DNA of 64,000 nt from Micrococcus cohnii (GCF_014205175.1 NZ_JACHNA010000001.1:620001-684000); one strand, 5' to 3'; positions 43,484-54,314 are shown, counted from the first letter of the stretch. The notes: generated by a model not told the origin, from the letters alone. Numbers and translations are program-made.

Positions 43484-46400
43484 GTGTACCCCCTCGCCTC
43501 GTCCGACCCCGCCGGCCGCACGCCCGCCTCCCCGCGCTTCCCCGAGATCGAGGAGCGCATCCTGAAGTACTGGGACGAGGACGGCACCTTCCAAGCGTCG
43601 GTCGACGCCCGCCCCACCCACCACGAGGATGGCACCCCCAACGAGTTCGTCTTCTACGACGGACCGCCCTTCGCCAACGGTCTGCCGCACTACGGCCACT
43701 TGCTGACCGGCTACGTCAAGGACCTCGTCGCCCGGTACCAGACCCAGCAGGGTCGTCGCGTGGAGCGCCGCTTCGGCTGGGACACCCACGGTCTGCCGGC
43801 CGAGCTCGAGGCGATGAAACAGCTGGGCATGACCGACAAGGCCCAGATCGAGCAGATGGGCATCGACCGGTTCAACGAGGCGTGCCGCACCTCCGTGCTC
43901 AAGTACACGCACGAGTGGCAGGACTACGTCACCCGCCAGGCCCGCTGGGTGGACTTCGACAACGACTACAAGACCCTCACCTCGGACTACATGGAGTCCG
44001 TCCTGTGGGCCTTCTCGGCCCTGCACGAGAAGGGCCTGACCTACCGGGGCTTCCGTGTCCTTCCGTACTGCTGGAAGGACGAGACCCCGCTGTCCAATCA
44101 CGAACTGCGCATGGACGACGACGTCTACCAGCAGCGCCAGGACCCCTCGGTCACCGTCGCCTTCCCGTTCACCGGGCGGGTGCACGAATCCGGCGGCGCG
44201 ACCGCCGAGACCGCCCAGGCCCTCGCCGGCGTGCACGCGCTGGCCTGGACGACCACCCCGTGGACCCTGCCGACGAACCTCGCGCTCGCCGTCGGCCCCG
44301 AGATCCGTTATGTCGTGGTGCCCGCCGGCCCCGACGGGGCGTCCATGGGCGAGGACGGCGCGCGCTTCCTGCTCGCCGAGGACCTGCTCGCCGCGCACGT
44401 GAAGGATCTGGGGCACCCCGATGTGGAGTCCGCGCGTGCCGCCGTCGTCGCCACCTACACCGGGGCCGAACTGGCCGGACTGCGCTACGAGCCGCTGTTC
44501 ACCTACTTCGCCGACGCCGAAGAGTACGGCACCCAGCACGCCTGGCAGATCCTCGTCGACGATTACGTCTCCACCGAGGACGGCACCGGCGTCGTCCACC
44601 AGGCTCCCGCCTACGGCGAGGACGACCAGCGCGTCTGCGAGGCCGCCGGCATCCCCGTCGTGCTCTCCGTGGACGACGGTGCGAGGTTCCTGCCCCTGTT
44701 CGGTCGGCCCGAGAACGGCGAGGGCAAGCTCGTCGAGATCGCCGGGGTGCAGGCGTTCGAGGCGAACATGACGATCGTGCGGGCCCTGCGGGCCGATGAC
44801 CGCGTCTTCCGGGAGGCCTCCTACGAGCACTCCTACCCGCACTGCTGGCGGTGCCGCACGCCGCTGATCTACCGGGCCATCACGTCCTGGTACGTCTCGG
44901 TCACCGAGTTCAAGAACCGGATGCTCGAGTTGAACGAGGACATCACCTGGATCCCGGGCAACGTGAAGCACGGCCAGTTCGGCAAGTGGCTCGAGAACGC
45001 GCGCGACTGGTCGATCTCCCGCAACCGTTACTGGGGCACGCCGATTCCGGTCTGGGAGTCCGACCACCCGGACTTCCCCCGTCGGGAGGTCTATGGCTCG
45101 CTCGCCGAACTCGAGGAGGCCTTCGGGCGCCTGCCGGTCAACGCCGAGGGTGAGGTGGATCTGCACCGCCCGTGGATCGACGAGCTCACCCGTGCGCATC
45201 CGGATCCGGAGGCCGCCGCGGCCGGGGCCGTCATGCGCCGCGTCGAGGACGTGCTCGACGTGTGGTTCGACTCCGGCTCGATGCCGTACTCCCAGGTGCA
45301 CTATCCGTTCGCGAATAAGGAGTGGTTCGACACCCACGCCCCGGCGGACTTCATCGTCGAGTACATCGGCCAGACGCGCGGCTGGTTCTACACGCTGCAC
45401 ATCCTCTCCACCGCCCTGTTCGACCGACCGGCCTTCTCGAACGTCATCAGCCACGGGATCGTCCTGGGCTCGGACGGACAGAAGATGTCCAAGTCGCTGC
45501 GCAACTACCCGGACGTCTCCGAGGTGCTCGACCGCGACGGCTCGGACGCGATGCGCTGGTTCCTGATGTCCAGCCCCATCCTGCGCGGCGGCAACCTGAT
45601 CGTCACCGAGGAGGGCATCCGTGAGGGCGTCCGCCAGGTGCTGCTGCCGGCCTGGAACGCGTACCACTTCTTCACCCTGTACGCGAACACCGCGACGGCC
45701 GGCGGCGCCCGCCCCGAGGGGTACACGGCACGGACCCGGCACAGCGCCGAGGACCCGCTCGATCAGTACCTGCTGGCCACCACCGGCCGCATGCTGCGCG
45801 AGGTCAAGAGCTCCCTGGACGCCTACGAGGTCTCCGACGCCGCCGAGGCGTTGCGCCGCTACATGGACACGCTGACGAACTGGTACATCCGGCGCTCCCG
45901 CCAGCGGTTCTATGCCGAAGACGAAGCGGCCATGGACGTGCTGTACACGGCTCTCGAGGCGTTTGCCCGGGCCGGGGCACCGCTGATGCCGCTGATCGCC
46001 GAGGAGATCTGGCGCGGGCTCACCGGCGGCCGCTCGGTGCACCTGACTGACTACCCCGACGCGGACCTGTTCCCGCACGGGCCGCAGGCCGATGCGCTGC
46101 TCGAGCGCATGGACACGGTGCGCACGATCGCCTCCGTCGGCTCCTCGCTGCGCAAGGCCGCTCACCGCCGCGTGCGGCTGCCTCTGGCCGGCATGTCGGT
46201 CGTGGTGCCCGACGCGCAGGCGCTCGCCGGCACCTATGAGCGGATCATCGCCGACGAGCTGAACCTGAAGTCGGTGCAGCTGACCGAGCTGACGCCGGAG
46301 GCGGTGGCCGAGTACGGCATCGGCACGCAGGTGAAGCTGAACTTCCGGGCCCTGGGCAAGGCGTTCGGCAAACAGGTGCCGCTGATCAAGAAGGCTATCG

Positions 46401-46888
46401 ACGCCGGCGAGCACAGCGAGACCGAGGCCGGCCTGCAGGTGCGCCTGGCCGACGGCGACACCGTCGTGCTCGACCCGGAGCTGTACGACGTGCACACCAT
46501 TTCCAGCGGTGCGCCCGAGGGGACCGCCGTGGGCGTGCTGCCCGGCTCCGGGTTCCTCGTGCTGGACACCGAGGTGTCCGAGGAGCTCGCGGCCGAGGGC
46601 GTTGCCCGCGACGTGATCCGGGCGGTGCAGTCCGCACGCAAGGACGCCGGCCTGGATGTGTCCGACCGCATCCGAGCACACATCGCGACCTCGGGCCCCG
46701 TCGCTGAGGCCCTCGCCGCGCACACCGGGCTCATCGCTGCGGAGACCCTCGCCGACGCCGTCGAGGTCGTCGACGACGGCCGACCGGACGCCCGAGGCGA
46801 CCTCGCCGACGACGCGAGCCGCGCGGTCACCGTGCGCGTCGAGGCCTCCGGCGCGGTCCAGGCCGAGGACGCGGAGGTGGACGCATGA
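43484..46888 (+). CDS. ileS: Isoleucyl-tRNA synthetase, type 2
   Basis: An 1134-residue class I synthetase that charges tRNA-Ile, with an editing domain against valine. The HIGH motif is HYGH in [17 protein letters not shown], and KMSKS is in [23 protein letters not shown] and [13 protein letters not shown] are signatures of eukaryote-like IleRS2, the form known to be less sensitive to mupirocin; the C-terminal zinc-finger extension of type 1 is absent. The GTG start at 43484 follows TAGGAA and the upstream ATGs are inside the T-box leader. The stop overlaps folC by four bases. Expression is probably controlled by the T-box. Confidence 0.95.
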   Translation: MYPLASSDPAGRTPASPRFPEIEERILKYWDEDGTFQASVDARPTHHEDGTPNEFVFYDGPPFANGLPHYGHLLTGYVKDLVARYQTQQGRRVERRFGWDTHGLPAELEAMKQLGMTDKAQIEQMGIDRFNEACRTSVLKYTHEWQDYVTRQARWVDFDNDYKTLTSDYMESVLWAFSALHEKGLTYRGFRVLPYCWKDETPLSNHELRMDDDVYQQRQDPSVTVAFPFTGRVHESGGATAETAQALAGVHALAWTTTPWTLPTNLALAVGPEIRYVVVPAGPDGASMGEDGARFLLAEDLLAAHVKDLGHPDVESARAAVVATYTGAELAGLRYEPLFTYFADAEEYGTQHAWQILVDDYVSTEDGTGVVHQAPAYGEDDQRVCEAAGIPVVLSVDDGARFLPLFGRPENGEGKLVEIAGVQAFEANMTIVRALRADDRVFREASYEHSYPHCWRCRTPLIYRAITSWYVSVTEFKNRMLELNEDITWIPGNVKHGQFGKWLENARDWSISRNRYWGTPIPVWESDHPDFPRREVYGSLAELEEAFGRLPVNAEGEVDLHRPWIDELTRAHPDPEAAAAGAVMRRVEDVLDVWFDSGSMPYSQVHYPFANKEWFDTHAPADFIVEYIGQTRGWFYTLHILSTALFDRPAFSNVISHGIVLGSDGQKMSKSLRNYPDVSEVLDRDGSDAMRWFLMSSPILRGGNLIVTEEGIREGVRQVLLPAWNAYHFFTLYANTATAGGARPEGYTARTRHSAEDPLDQYLLATTGRMLREVKSSLDAYEVSDAAEALRRYMDTLTNWYIRRSRQRFYAEDEAAMDVLYTALEAFARAGAPLMPLIAEEIWRGLTGGRSVHLTDYPDADLFPHGPQADALLERMDTVRTIASVGSSLRKAAHRRVRLPLAGMSVVVPDAQALAGTYERIIADELNLKSVQLTELTPEAVAEYGIGTQVKLNFRALGKAFGKQVPLIKKAIDAGEHSETEAGLQVRLADGDTVVLDPELYDVHTISSGAPEGTAVGVLPGSGFLVLDTEVSEELAAEGVARDVIRAVQSARKDAGLDVSDRIRAHIATSGPVAEALAAHTGLIAAETLADAVEVVDDGRPDARGDLADDASRAVTVRVEASGAVQAEDAEVDA

Positions 46889-48441
46889 GCGGGCCGGAGA
46901 TGATCGACCCGTCGCAGGGCCACGTGGGCGCGCCGACCGACGTCGCGGGCGTCTACCGCGACCTGCTCGCCCGTGCCCCGGAGAACCGCATGGAGCCGCG
47001 CATGGAGCCGATGTGCCGGGTCCTGTCGCTGCTGGGGGAGCCGCAGCACGCGGCCCCGGTGATCCACCTGACCGGCACGAACGGCAAGACGTCGACGGCT
47101 CGCATGATCGAGGCGGTGCTGCGCAGTTACGGCCTGCGGACGGGCCGCTACACCTCGCCGCACCTGGAGCAGGTGACCGAGCGCATCAGCATCGACGGCG
47201 AACCGGTCTCGGAGGAGACGTTCGTGCGCATCTGGGCGGAGATCCTGCCGATGATCGAGGTCGTCGACGCCCAGCTCGAGGCCGACGGGCAGCCGCGTCT
47301 GACCTACTTCGAGGCCCTGACGACCCTCGCGTTCGCGGTCTTCGCGGACGAGCCGGTCGAAGTGCTCGTGCTCGAGGTCGGCCTCGGCGGCGTCACCGAC
47401 GCGACGAACGTCGCCGACGCTGCGGTCAGCGTCGTCACCCCGATCTCCCTGGACCACACGGAGCTGCTGGGCGACACCGAGGCGCAGATCGCCGAGGAGA
47501 AAGCCGGGATCATCAAGCCCGGTGGCTTCCTCGTCTCGGCGGCACAGCAGACGGACGCCGCGCAGGTGCTGCTCGACGCGGCCCGCGCGGCGGACGTGCC
47601 GTTCCGGTTCCAGGGCGTCGAGTTCGGCGTCACCGGCCGCTCGCTGGCGGTCGGCGGACAGCAGATCTCGGTGCAGGGCTTGGCCGCGCACTACGACGAG
47701 CTAACGCTGCCGCTCTACGGTGAGCACCAGGCCCAGAACGCGGCGGTGGCGATCGCCGCGCTCGAGGCGTTCCTGGGCGGAGGCGAGCGTGAGCTCGAGA
47801 TTGAGCTGCTGCGGGAGGGGCTGGCCCAGGTCGCCTCGCCGGGCCGGCTCGAGGTGCTGCGCACCGCGCCGACGGTGATCGTCGACGCCGCGCACAACCC
47901 CGACGGCGTGCGCGTGGCGGCGGAAGCCGTGAAGGAGTCGTTCGGGTTCACGCGACTGAGCCTTGTGGTCGGCGTTCTGGCCGAGAAGGACGCCCGGGGC
48001 ATGCTCGCCGCGCTCTACCGCGAGTTCGGCGACCTTGTCGACGACGTCGCGCTCACCCAGTCCACGTCGCCGCGGGCGATCCCGGCGGGGGAGTTGGCCG
48101 CGCTCACCATCGACGCGGGCTGGCCGGAGGACGACGTCCACGCCACCGAGTCCGTCCCCGATGCGATCGAATGGGCGGTCAGCCGTGCCGAGTCCGTCGA
48201 GAACTCGGCTGATGCGCTGGCCTCCGGCACCGGCGGTGGCGTGCTCGTCATCGGCTCGATCACCCTGGCCGCCGACGTGCGTCAGCTGCTCGGTGCGCCG
48301 GCCGCGCCCGGCCCCGTGACGGTTGCCGCGCGCGGCGTCGACCCGGCGGATCTGCTCGGGGCGATCGGCGACGACGAGGACGATGACATCGACCAGGACG
48401 TGCTGGACACCCTGGATGACGATCCGGAGGTCGGACGATGA
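46885..48441 (+). CDS. folC: Folylpolyglutamate synthase/dihydrofolate synthase
   Basis: A 518-residue Mur-ligase-type ATPase that adds glutamate to dihydropteroate and folates. The P-loop is [14 protein letters not shown] (about residue 62); [16 protein letters not shown], the Mg-site [12 protein letters not shown] and HTELLGDT, plus the C-terminal DAAHNPDGV, are family marks. The C-terminus carries an unusual acidic tail ([18 protein letters not shown], about 35 residues). It overlaps ileS and DUF4233 by four bases at each side, so ileS-folC-DUF4233 form a translationally coupled operon, the common actinobacterial order. Confidence 0.95.
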   Translation: MSGPEMIDPSQGHVGAPTDVAGVYRDLLARAPENRMEPRMEPMCRVLSLLGEPQHAAPVIHLTGTNGKTSTARMIEAVLRSYGLRTGRYTSPHLEQVTERISIDGEPVSEETFVRIWAEILPMIEVVDAQLEADGQPRLTYFEALTTLAFAVFADEPVEVLVLEVGLGGVTDATNVADAAVSVVTPISLDHTELLGDTEAQIAEEKAGIIKPGGFLVSAAQQTDAAQVLLDAARAADVPFRFQGVEFGVTGRSLAVGGQQISVQGLAAHYDELTLPLYGEHQAQNAAVAIAALEAFLGGGERELEIELLREGLAQVASPGRLEVLRTAPTVIVDAAHNPDGVRVAAEAVKESFGFTRLSLVVGVLAEKDARGMLAALYREFGDLVDDVALTQSTSPRAIPAGELAALTIDAGWPEDDVHATESVPDAIEWAVSRAESVENSADALASGTGGGVLVIGSITLAADVRQLLGAPAAPGPVTVAARGVDPADLLGAIGDDEDDDIDQDVLDTLDDDPEVGR

Positions 48442-48977
48442 GCGAGCAGCAGAGCCGCCGGGACGCGCCGACGGGACCGACGAGCTTCGGAGCGGAGCCG
48501 TGGCGTCCGGCCCGCGAGACGAAGGCGCAGCGGCAGTGGCGGCCCGGCAGGCGCAGACTGCGCCGCTCGATCCAGGCCACCTTCTGCTCCTCGGTGCTGT
48601 GCCTGCAGGCGATCGTGCTGTTCTTCGTCGGCATGACGCTGTTCGGTCTGCACCGCGGCGAGCCCTCGGCCCCGTGGTTCCTGGCCGGATACACGGCCCT
48701 GGCCGTGATCGCCGTTCTGGCGTGCGCCGTGATTCGTCGTCCGCTCGGCATGGCGATCGGCTGGGGTGTGCAGGTGGTGATGATCTGCTCCGCGTGGTTC
48801 GAGTACTCGCTGTTCGTGATCGGCCCGCTGTTCGCTCTCACCTGGTGGTACGCCGTGGCGAAGGGTCGCGCGATGGATCAGGAGAACAAGCGCCGCGAGC
48901 GGCTCGAAGCCGAGTGGGATGCGGCTCACGGTTACACGGGCCCGGACGGCTACACCGGGCCGCAGGACGGCCAGTAG
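48438..48977 (+). CDS. DUF4233 membrane protein
   Basis: A 179-residue protein of the DUF4233 family, always found after folC in actinobacteria and of unknown function. A basic N-terminal region (about 1-45) precedes four membrane helices: FCSSVLCLQAIVLFFVGMTL, AGYTALAVIAVLACAVI, GMAIGWGVQVVMICSAWF and LFVIGPLFALTWWYAVA. The C-terminus contains a small repeat (GYTGPDGYTGPQDGQ). Its ATG overlaps the folC stop (ATGA). Confidence 0.85.
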   Translation: MSEQQSRRDAPTGPTSFGAEPWRPARETKAQRQWRPGRRRLRRSIQATFCSSVLCLQAIVLFFVGMTLFGLHRGEPSAPWFLAGYTALAVIAVLACAVIRRPLGMAIGWGVQVVMICSAWFEYSLFVIGPLFALTWWYAVAKGRAMDQENKRRERLEAEWDAAHGYTGPDGYTGPQDGQ

Positions 48978-49092
48978 TCTGGCCGAGACAGGCGAGGCCC
49001 GGCCGCCGACCGTGGTGCCCTGGGCCCGACACACATCCGGCGGACGCGCGCCCGACAGCGGGCCGTTCCGGCCGAGAAGGAGGAACCGGACC

Positions 49093-49515
49093 ATGACCCA
49101 GAACCGTGAGCAGACCCTCGTCCTCGTGAAGCCCGACGGCGTGCAGCGTGGCCTGACCGGACAGATCCTGGCGCGCATCGAGGCCAAGGGCTATGTCGTC
49201 GAGGACCTGAAGATGATCGTGCCCACCCGGGAAATGCTCACGCAGCATTACGCGGAGCACGAGGGCAAGCCGTTCTTCGAGCCGCTCGTCGAGTTCATGT
49301 CCTCCGGCCCGGTCGTCGCGGCCCGCGTCAGCGGCGACCGAGTTATCGAGGGCTTCCGCTCGCTGGCCGGGTCGACCGAGCCGACGACCGCCGCCCCGGG
49401 CACCATTCGCGGCGACCTCGGCCGCGACTGGGGCGAGAAGGTGCAGAAGAACCTCGTGCATGGTTCGGACTCGACGGAGTCGGCCGAGCGCGAGCTCGGC
49501 ATCTGGTTCGGCTGA
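49093..49515 (+). CDS. ndk: Nucleoside diphosphate kinase
   Basis: A 140-residue enzyme that equilibrates NTP pools via a phosphohistidine. The start ATG 49093 follows GAAGGAGGAACC. Conserved features are LVLVKPDGVQRGLTGQIL, PFFEPLVEFMSSGPVVA, and NLVHGSDSTESAERELGIWF with the active-site His in VHGSD. It is the last gene of the ileS-folC-DUF4233-ndk run, with 115 bp before it, and is closed by a strong hairpin. Confidence 0.97.
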   Translation: MTQNREQTLVLVKPDGVQRGLTGQILARIEAKGYVVEDLKMIVPTREMLTQHYAEHEGKPFFEPLVEFMSSGPVVAARVSGDRVIEGFRSLAGSTEPTTAAPGTIRGDLGRDWGEKVQKNLVHGSDSTESAERELGIWFG

Positions 49516-49536
49516 TCGGGGCACGCCCCAGAGCCT

Positions 49537-49574
49537 GAGAGGGCCCGTCACCTCAGATGGTGACGGGCCCTCTC
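49537..49574. terminator. Terminator between ndk and the VKOR gene
   Basis: A perfect 16-bp stem GAGAGGGCCCGTCACC with its complement and a six-base loop lies between convergent stops. Confidence 0.9.
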
Positions 49575-49607
49575 ACTGTCGGTCTGAGCCGAGTGAATGC
49601 TGCGGGG

Positions 49608-50219
49608 TCACAGGCCCAGCATGCCGGGGCCGAACCGCAGCAGCAGCGAGACGAACACGATCGCCCAGGCCAGCACGATCGCTGGCCACGTCAGGTCTCG
49701 AACGAGCGTCCGCACCCGCGGCGACGCGGGCAGAACACCGTGTTGGAGATTGCGCGAGGTGGTGAGGAACAGCTGCAGGATCACCATCGCCCAGACGATC
49801 ATGCAGTACAGGCAGAGCGTGGTGATCTGGTACACGGCCGCGTAGTAGAGCCAGGCGCAGAAGGCCAGCCCGAGCACCATCACGGCGTTCATCGTCAGCC
49901 AGTACCACCGGGCGAACCGGGCGCCGGCGAACAGGGACATGGCCACGCAGATCAGGATCGAGAACGCCACGACCCCGATGTACGTGTTCGGGAAGCCGAA
50001 GGTCTGCGCCTGCCACGACTGCATGACCCGGCCGCAGGACATCCACGGATTGAAGTCGCAGCTGGTGCGGTGGCTCGGATCCTCCGAGAGGATCGCGCGC
50101 TCGACGATGATCGCGAACGTCGCGGCGATCGAGATGAGTGAGCTGACCAGCAGCAGGGCCGCGTAGGGGACGCGTCGGACGCTCGCGCCGGGCGAGGCGG
50201 CGGGGGCAGAAGATGTCAT
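49608..50219 (-). CDS. Vitamin K epoxide reductase (VKOR) family protein
   Basis: A 203-residue integral membrane thiol oxidoreductase with five predicted helices. Loop cysteines CDFNPWMSCG (about residues 54-63) and the membrane-embedded CxxC, CLYC (about 137-140), match bacterial VKOR homologues, which reoxidise DsbA-like proteins by passing electrons to menaquinone. There is no fused thioredoxin domain, so a separate extracellular partner would be needed. TAGACT lies seven bases before ATG 50219, suggesting leaderless expression. It is divergent from rne. Confidence 0.92.
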   Translation of the reverse strand: MTSSAPAASPGASVRRVPYAALLLVSSLISIAATFAIIVERAILSEDPSHRTSCDFNPWMSCGRVMQSWQAQTFGFPNTYIGVVAFSILICVAMSLFAGARFARWYWLTMNAVMVLGLAFCAWLYYAAVYQITTLCLYCMIVWAMVILQLFLTTSRNLQHGVLPASPRVRTLVRDLTWPAIVLAWAIVFVSLLLRFGPGMLGL

Positions 50220-50226
50220 GGGCCGC

Positions 50227-50232
50227 AGTCTA
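50227..50232 (-). promoter_or_regulatory. Leaderless-type -10 element for the VKOR gene
   Basis: TAGACT on the minus strand lies seven bases before ATG 50219. Confidence 0.5.
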
Positions 50233-50536
50233 AGCGGGTGTGAGAGGATGAACGCGGTCTCGGCCCAGCCACACTGGGTGCGCGACCCGCCGATGCGCCC
50301 GCCTGGCCGACACTCCCGGCCGCGCGCACGGCGGTTCCGGGCCTCGCCGTCGCAACGTCGGCGGCCCCAACGCCCGGTTCAGCACAGGACTTGATTTGTG
50401 TCCGCCGCGTGGGCGGCGCACCCCGCCCGGTCTCCGGCAGGAGCCCGGGCGGGGGCAACGCGCGTCCCACGTTCGGACGGACCCGGACGTCGGCCGGCGA
50501 CGAGTGTGGCGTCGCCCGTCGGCAGGAGGTGCTGCA
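50233..50536 (+). other. Upstream region and likely 5' leader of rne
   Basis: About 300 bases without a gene. A stem CCCCGCCCGG (50421-50430) pairs with CCGGGCGGGG (50445-50454) around a 14-base loop. The end has GGCAGGAGGT, the rne ribosome binding site. Long leaders with structure are common for RNase E genes and can serve autoregulation; here that is only a suggestion. No clear promoter was found. Confidence 0.4.
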
Positions 50537-53440
50537 ATGGCAGCGGAGAACAGCAACGACCCGGCCGTGGCGGTCGATCCGACGGATCCGTTCGCGGTCC
50601 CCGAGAGCATCATGGAGACGCTGGCGGTCCCCGCTGAGCGGTCCTCTGCATCGGGGCAGGAGGCCGACGAGCACACCGACACTGCCGACGGCGACGGCGA
50701 CGAGGACAACGGCGACTCTGCCGGGCGCGGACGCCGCCGTCGGCGCGGACGTGGGCGGGGCCGCTCCTCCCGAGGGGCTCGGCGCGGCGAGGACCAGGGC
50801 GAGGACGACGGCGACGAGGACGTCGCCCCGTCGGAACGGGACGACGCCGAGGAGGACACCGCTGAGCAGGGCGAGGACGCATCGGGTGACACCGTGCGGC
50901 GCCGTCGCCGCCGTCGCCGTCGCGGCTCGGAGGACATGGACCTGGTCGGCGGTGACGAGGGCGACCCGGAGGACACCGTCACCCGCGTGCGCTCACGTCG
51001 TCAGAAGCAGTCCGGGCCGGCGACCGTGCAGGGCGTCAAGGGCTCGACCCGGCTCGAGGCCAAACGCCAGCGCCGTCGCGAGTCGCGGGCGGGCGGTCGT
51101 CGTCGGCACGTGATCACGGAGGCCGAGTTCCTGGCCCGCCGCGAGTCCGTCGATCGCAAGATGCTCGTGCGTCAGCGCGACAAGCGCATCCAGATCGCCG
51201 TGCTCGAAGACGGCGTACTCGCCGAGCACTTCGTCTCGCACACCACGCAGGACTCGCTGATCGGCAACGTCTACCTGGGCAAGGTGCAGAACGTGCTGCC
51301 GTCGATGGAGGCCGCGTTCGTGGACATCGGGCGTGGCCGCAATGCCGTGCTGTACGCCGGTGAGGTCGACTGGGACGCCGCGAAGCTCGAGGGCAAGCCG
51401 AAGAAGATCGAGAACGCCCTGAAGTCCGGGGACAGCGTCCTCGTGCAGGTCACCAAGGACCCCGTCGGTCACAAGGGGGCCCGCCTGACCAGCCAGATCT
51501 CGCTGCCCGGCCGGTACCTCGTGTACGTGCCCGGCGGCTCCATGACGGGCATCTCCCGCAAGCTGCCCGACGTCGAGCGTTCACGTCTGAAGAAGGTCCT
51601 CAAGGACCACCTGCCGCAGGACGCCGGGGTCATCGTGCGCACGGCCGCGGAGGGCACCTCCGAGCAGGAGCTGATGAACGACATCAACCGTCTGCGCGTG
51701 CAGTGGGAGGGAATCCAGGAGAAGGCCCACTCCACCACGGTGCTCGCGCCGGAGCTGCTGTACGCCGAGCCGGACCTGACGATCAAAACGGTCCGTGACG
51801 TGTTCAACGAGGACTTCTCCGCGATGCTCGTGCAGGGCGATCAGACCTGGGACAACATCGAGGCGTACGTGATGTACGTGGCGCCGCATCTGCTCGAGCG
51901 TCTGCACCACTGGCAGCCGGAGGACCACGACGGCGAAGACCTGTACGCGACCCACCGGATCGACGAACAGCTGCACAAGGCCCTCGACCGCAAGGTGTAC
52001 CTGCCCTCGGGCGGTTCGCTCGTGATCGATCGCACGGAGGCCATGACGGTCGTCGATGTGAACACGGGCAAGTTCACCGGCTCGGGCGGCAACCTCGAGG
52101 AGACCGTCACCAAGAACAACCTCGAAGCCGCGGAGGAGATCGTCCGTCAGCTGCGGCTGCGGGACATCGGCGGCATCATCGTCATCGACTTCATCGACAT
52201 GGTGCTCGAGTCCAACCGCGACCTCGTGCTGCGCCGCATGCTGGAGTGCCTCGGTCGTGACCGGACCAAGCACCAGGTCGCCGAAGTGACCAGCTTGGGC
52301 CTGGTGCAGATGACCCGAAAGCGCATGGGCACCGGTCTCGTCGAGGTGTTCTCGGAGCCGTGCGAGCACTGCGGCGGACGCGGGCTGCTGATCCATGATG
52401 AGCCGATCGACCGGCATCGCGGCCATGGCCACCACGACGGAAAGCACGAGTCCGACGGGCGTCGCCGTCGTCGTCGCAAGGGTGCGGCAGGCGAGAGTTC
52501 CGATGCGGAGAAGACGGTGGACCGGCCGGACAGCGAGGAGGAGAAGCTGCGCCGTCAGCGGGCCGAGGCCGCGCGCGCCGCGTTGAAGTCCATCGCGAAG
52601 GCCTCCGGCAAGGTCGCCGACGACGCCGAGGCGTCCACGACGAATGACAGCCGTGCCGATCGCGGGGACGGTTCGCAGGGCGACGCTCAGCACGCCGAGG
52701 CATCGGGGGAGCCGGGCGCGGAAGAGCGCGGCGGCCCAGACGCGAGGCAGGAGGGCACGGACGACGAGAGCCCGCGGGCTGGTCGTCGCAAGCGCCGCGG
52801 ACGCCGGCGCGGTCGTCGGCGCGAGCGCGTCGACGGCGCCGTCGAGGCTCGGGGTGCTGCGGACGCCGTGCATGCGGCGACTCAGGACCACGAGGATCAC
52901 GAGGATCCGGCCCCCGCGGTCATCACCTTCGACGGCGAGCCGGTCGCCGTGCCGCGTCGCCGATCGCGGCGACGCGCCGAGTCCTCGGGTGCCGTCGCCG
53001 CGGCGCAGGACGCCGCGGTGCAGGAGGGCACGGTTCAGGGCGTTGCGTCGGTGCGTGCCGATCTGCAGGGGCAGGACGAGCGGGGACGCTCCGGCAGCGG
53101 CGAGGATGGGTCGTCCGGTGAACGGACCTCTCGCGGCGATCGTTCGCCCGCGACGCAGGAGCCGGTCGAGGCTGAGGCGCAGGCCCAGATGCGGGCACGC
53201 TTGAACGAGCTCGAGCAGGCCATCGAGAAGCAGAGCTCGCGTCGTCGCGGCCGCCGCGCCGCCTCGTCTGCGGGCGCCGGGGGTGAGATCCGTCGGGAGG
53301 AGGCGGCCGCGGCCTCCGGCACCAGCTTCACCGCCACGGCGTCTGCGGGGGCAGACCGACGTCCCGAGCCGGACGCCTCGGCGGCGCCGGTGATGCTGGG
53401 CGTCGGTGTTAAGGCCGAGGACATCGTCCGTCACGACTGA
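50537..53440 (+). CDS. rne: Ribonuclease E/G family endoribonuclease
   Basis: A 967-residue endoribonuclease for rRNA processing and mRNA decay. Residues 1-190 are a disordered acidic/Arg-rich extension ([28 protein letters not shown]). The catalytic core follows: the S1 domain (VLAEHFVSHTTQDSLIGNVYLG), 5'-sensor/RNase H-like regions, the Mg-binding VVDVNTGKFTGSGGNLEETV with DFIDM, and the Zn-link CEHCGGRG. A second long disordered Arg/Ala/Glu-rich C-terminus (about 650-967) contains RRKRRGRRRGRRRER. Arms on both sides of the core are an actinobacterial form, and they probably bind RNA or partners. The ATG follows GGCAGGAGGT. It sits directly before rplU-rpmA-obgE, as usual. Confidence 0.94.
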   Translation: MAAENSNDPAVAVDPTDPFAVPESIMETLAVPAERSSASGQEADEHTDTADGDGDEDNGDSAGRGRRRRRGRGRGRSSRGARRGEDQGEDDGDEDVAPSERDDAEEDTAEQGEDASGDTVRRRRRRRRRGSEDMDLVGGDEGDPEDTVTRVRSRRQKQSGPATVQGVKGSTRLEAKRQRRRESRAGGRRRHVITEAEFLARRESVDRKMLVRQRDKRIQIAVLEDGVLAEHFVSHTTQDSLIGNVYLGKVQNVLPSMEAAFVDIGRGRNAVLYAGEVDWDAAKLEGKPKKIENALKSGDSVLVQVTKDPVGHKGARLTSQISLPGRYLVYVPGGSMTGISRKLPDVERSRLKKVLKDHLPQDAGVIVRTAAEGTSEQELMNDINRLRVQWEGIQEKAHSTTVLAPELLYAEPDLTIKTVRDVFNEDFSAMLVQGDQTWDNIEAYVMYVAPHLLERLHHWQPEDHDGEDLYATHRIDEQLHKALDRKVYLPSGGSLVIDRTEAMTVVDVNTGKFTGSGGNLEETVTKNNLEAAEEIVRQLRLRDIGGIIVIDFIDMVLESNRDLVLRRMLECLGRDRTKHQVAEVTSLGLVQMTRKRMGTGLVEVFSEPCEHCGGRGLLIHDEPIDRHRGHGHHDGKHESDGRRRRRRKGAAGESSDAEKTVDRPDSEEEKLRRQRAEAARAALKSIAKASGKVADDAEASTTNDSRADRGDGSQGDAQHAEASGEPGAEERGGPDARQEGTDDESPRAGRRKRRGRRRGRRRERVDGAVEARGAADAVHAATQDHEDHEDPAPAVITFDGEPVAVPRRRSRRRAESSGAVAAAQDAAVQEGTVQGVASVRADLQGQDERGRSGSGEDGSSGERTSRGDRSPATQEPVEAEAQAQMRARLNELEQAIEKQSSRRRGRRAASSAGAGGEIRREEAAAASGTSFTATASAGADRRPEPDASAAPVMLGVGVKAEDIVRHD

Positions 53441-53501
53441 GGGGCGCCCGCGTCCTCGAGTCCGGGCCGGTTGGTCGTCGCCACGCCGTGGTGAAGACCA
53501 T

Positions 53502-53531
53502 TTGGCCCGGTACACGCGATGGGCGTATGAT
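53502..53531 (+). promoter_or_regulatory. Promoter of rplU-rpmA
   Basis: TTGGCC and TATGAT are separated by 18 bases. The predicted transcript has a leader of about 155 bases before rplU, long for a ribosomal-protein gene, within the 253-bp rne-rplU gap. No ligand-binding motif was recognised in it. Confidence 0.6.
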
Positions 53532-53693
53532 GGTTACTCGGTGTTCACCGCCAGCAGGCTCCCGCATGTCCGCTCGCAGTCGCCCGTCCGGCGCAGTCGT
53601 GGGGCGGACCGTCGGATCCCGACGCGTCACGCGGTCGAGGTGCAGGCGAGAACACATTCCAATCCATGAAACGTCGAGAGAAGTGAGTCCCAA

Positions 53694-53999
53694 GTGGTGT
53701 ACGCGATTGTCCGCGCTGGCGGCCGCCAGGAGAAGGTTTCCGTCGGGGACCTCGTTACCCTTGACCGCGTTCCCGCTGAGACCGGTGGCTCTGTCGAGCT
53801 GCCCGCTCTGATGCTGGTGGACGGGGACAAGGTCAAGGCTGGCGCCGATGCCGCCGGTGTGAAGGTGACCGCCGAGGTCGTCTCGCACTCGCGTGGCAAG
53901 AAGATCGTCATCCAGAAGTACAAGAACAAGACCGGCTACATCCGGCGCCAGGGCCACCGCTCTGAGCTGTCCACGGTCAAGATCACGGAGATCGCCTGA
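53694..53999 (+). CDS. rplU: 50S ribosomal protein L21
   Basis: The 101-residue L21, a 23S rRNA-binding protein. [15 protein letters not shown] at the start and the C-terminal [21 protein letters not shown] are conserved. The start is GTG 53694 (a second GTG is the next codon), preceded by GAGAGAAG. It is followed by rpmA after 57 bp. Confidence 0.98.
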   Translation: MVYAIVRAGGRQEKVSVGDLVTLDRVPAETGGSVELPALMLVDGDKVKAGADAAGVKVTAEVVSHSRGKKIVIQKYKNKTGYIRRQGHRSELSTVKITEIA

Positions 54000-54056
54000 T
54001 CGCTGTCCTCGGGACAGCCCGGCATCCACGCATCCGAGAGGTATAGGTAACAGCTA

Positions 54057-54314
54057 ATGGCACATAAGAAGGCCGGCAGTTCCTCCAAGAACGGCCGCGA
54101 CTCGAACCCGCAGTACCTGGGCGTCAAGCGTTACGGCGGCCAGACCGTCTCGGCCGGCGAGATTCTCGTCCGCCAGCGCGGCACCAAGTTCCACCCGGGT
54201 CACCACGTGGGCCGCGGCAAGGACGACACCCTGTTCGCCCTCTCCGCAGGCTCCGTGGCTTTCGGCGAGCGCCGTGGCCGCAAGGTCGTGGACATCGTCC
54301 CGGCCGCTGAGTGA
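54057..54314 (+). CDS. rpmA: 50S ribosomal protein L27
   Basis: The 85-residue L27, whose N-terminus reaches the peptidyl-transferase centre. [20 protein letters not shown] at the start is intact, without the cleavable N-terminal extension of Firmicutes, so no Prp-type processing is expected. [21 protein letters not shown] is conserved. The ATG follows GAGAGGTATAGG. Confidence 0.98.
   Translation: MAHKKAGSSSKNGRDSNPQYLGVKRYGGQTVSAGEILVRQRGTKFHPGHHVGRGKDDTLFALSAGSVAFGERRGRKVVDIVPAAE

Noticed and set aside
43472-46723. Open minus-strand frame of over 1000 codons opposite ileS
   Set aside because: It mirrors ileS codon positions, has no domain content or start signal, and is expected from high-GC antisense frames.
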